Shown piece after piece: positions 5,603-6,330 of a stretch of DNA of 6,330 bases. The translations under genes and the position numbers were made by a program. A model generated the notes under the pieces. The model was not told the DNA's origin. It did no database searches and saw only the letters and a list, made by a program, of their open reading frames with translations. Position 1 is the stretch's first letter; each line of letters begins with the position of its first letter. The DNA comes from Thermoplasmata archaeon. GTDB taxonomy: Archaea > Thermoplasmatota > E2 > DHVEG-1. The stretch lies in the NCBI GenBank assembly GCA_030637965.1, contig DAOWFO010000059.1, positions 1 through 6,330 of the forward strand, given 5' to 3'.

Positions 5603-5640
5603 TCTAACCAAGAATTAATCTTAGGGGTAGAAACTAGTTA

Positions 5641-6330
5641 ATGATTGATATTACAAAAAGTAGGTTTTTAAAATGTCTTCTATTTGCCAATCTTTATTTC
5701 ATACAAGGCATTATATTATCCTTAGCATGGGTAATTTTACCTATTTATTTAGTTGATAGAGGAGTATCTCTTCCACTTACTACTCTAGTAATAGGATTAG
5801 TTATGATACCTTGGTCTATAAAATTTATTTGGGGGGGATTAGTTGATTATTTCAATCGATTTGGTAGAAAAATATTCATAATTATCGGTGGTATTTTATT
5901 TGCTTCTGGTCTTTTCTTATCTGCATTTATCGATCCAGGTATTTACTTGATTCCATTTTCGTTTTTTATTTTCGTAAGTGTCTCTGGAGTAATTTTTCTA
6001 GACGTAGCTGCCGATGCTTGGGCAATTGAAACATCTCATGAGGATGAGAGGGGTAAAATAAGCGGATCAATGTTTGCAGGTCAACATATTGGTATGGCAT
6101 TTAGTTCCTTTTTACTTGCATTTATTGCACAAAACTTTAGTTATACCTATGCCTTTTTAATAGCTGGCGTAATCGTAATTATTGTTATCTTATTTCCACT
6201 CTTTTTTAAGAAGAATAAATCGATTAGAAAATCAGAAAAGATGGGGGCCGTTCTATTAAATGAATTTAGAAAAAAAAGAACGCAGCTTATATCAATTTTC
6301 TCTCTTATATTATATATAAATACTGGAATA
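5641..6330 (+). CDS. Major facilitator superfamily transporter, N-terminal half (cut by window end)
   Basis: The first 230 codons are in the window and the frame is still open at 6330. An in-frame TAG at 5635 makes the ATG at 5641 the first possible start. Six hydrophobic segments can be seen at about residues 12-35, 45-64, 78-95, 101-120, 142-164 and 168-189. A basic cytoplasmic loop (190-212) follows, and the seventh segment begins near 213: the first half of a 12-helix MFS fold. The loop between helices 2 and 3 has the MFS signature as GGLVDYFNRFGRK (65-77), with the key D69 and R73. The helix 4-5 part, DVAADAWAIE (121-130) then ERGKISGSMF (136-145), resembles the AmpG/acetyl-CoA transporter-like branch. 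The substrate cannot be told from sequence. It stands alone on the plus strand, divergent from csp. Confidence 0.88.
   Translation, partial: MIDITKSRFLKCLLFANLYFIQGIILSLAWVILPIYLVDRGVSLPLTTLVIGLVMIPWSIKFIWGGLVDYFNRFGRKIFIIIGGILFASGLFLSAFIDPGIYLIPFSFFIFVSVSGVIFLDVAADAWAIETSHEDERGKISGSMFAGQHIGMAFSSFLLAFIAQNFSYTYAFLIAGVIVIIVILFPLFFKKNKSIRKSEKMGAVLLNEFRKKRTQLISIFSLILYINTGI

Larger units (their letters stand above)
5227..5640. other. Divergent csp/MFS intergenic region
   Basis: This 414-base gap separates the divergent csp and MFS genes. From csp outward it holds the csp leader with its ribosome binding site and palindrome, and a TATA candidate at 5298-5307. Next come a pair of TAGGGG motifs on the minus strand at 5342-5361 beside a second TATA-like ATTTATAAAT (5361-5370), then a frame-broken small reading frame (5397-5550). 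A TATA candidate at 5596-5602 and a third TAGGGG at 5622-5627 lie just before the MFS start. No tRNA or other RNA gene was recognised. Confidence 0.6.

Noticed and set aside
1..6330. Search for a CRISPR array, insertion sequence ends, tRNA genes or toxin-antitoxin/defence modules.
   Set aside because: No regularly spaced repeats, transposase-like frame, terminal inverted repeats, cloverleaf or defence-type protein motifs were seen.

Overview
The window is about 70% A+T or more and reads as archaeal chromosomal DNA. The arginyl-tRNA synthetase has the archaeal-style KMSTR active-site loop, the radical SAM protein and the calcium-motif metalloprotease look like archaeal proteins, and the better promoter candidates are TATA boxes of the TTTATATA kind rather than -35/-10 pairs. 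From general resemblance only (no search run), an AT-rich uncultivated archaeon such as an Asgard (Loki/Heimdall-type) or a Thermoplasmatota lineage fits best. The single-gene, mostly unlinked layout contains nothing that is clearly viral, plasmid-borne or CRISPR-related.

Layout from left to right. At 6-259 (+) a small protein of about 84 residues is split across two frames at a run of six A's. At 462-2021 (+) lies a membrane-anchored extracytoplasmic protein with three calcium-type DxDxDG repeats and a metzincin-like HETGH zinc site. It converges on 2206-2997 (-), a spore-photolyase-like radical SAM protein. At 3099-4832 (-) is argS, whose start I move from an upstream GTG to an ATG. At 5035-5226 (-) is a cold-shock-domain protein with a strong Shine-Dalgarno sequence, a hairpin that covers it, and a stem-loop plus T-tract behind it. 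The 414-base gap from 5227 to 5640 carries promoters and a second small frame-broken reading frame (5397-5550, -). At 5641 (+) begins an MFS transporter, cut off by the window end after 230 codons.

No operon or shared pathway is evident. argS and csp are housekeeping or stress-translation genes in the same orientation but separated by a terminator-like element. The protease, the radical SAM protein and the transporter each look like their own transcription unit. I do not see a new multi-gene system. The most useful second looks are the two small genes whose frames break in A-runs, the Shine-Dalgarno-covering palindrome before csp, the unusual zinc site of the protease, and a TAGGGG motif occurring three times in the csp/MFS intergenic region.
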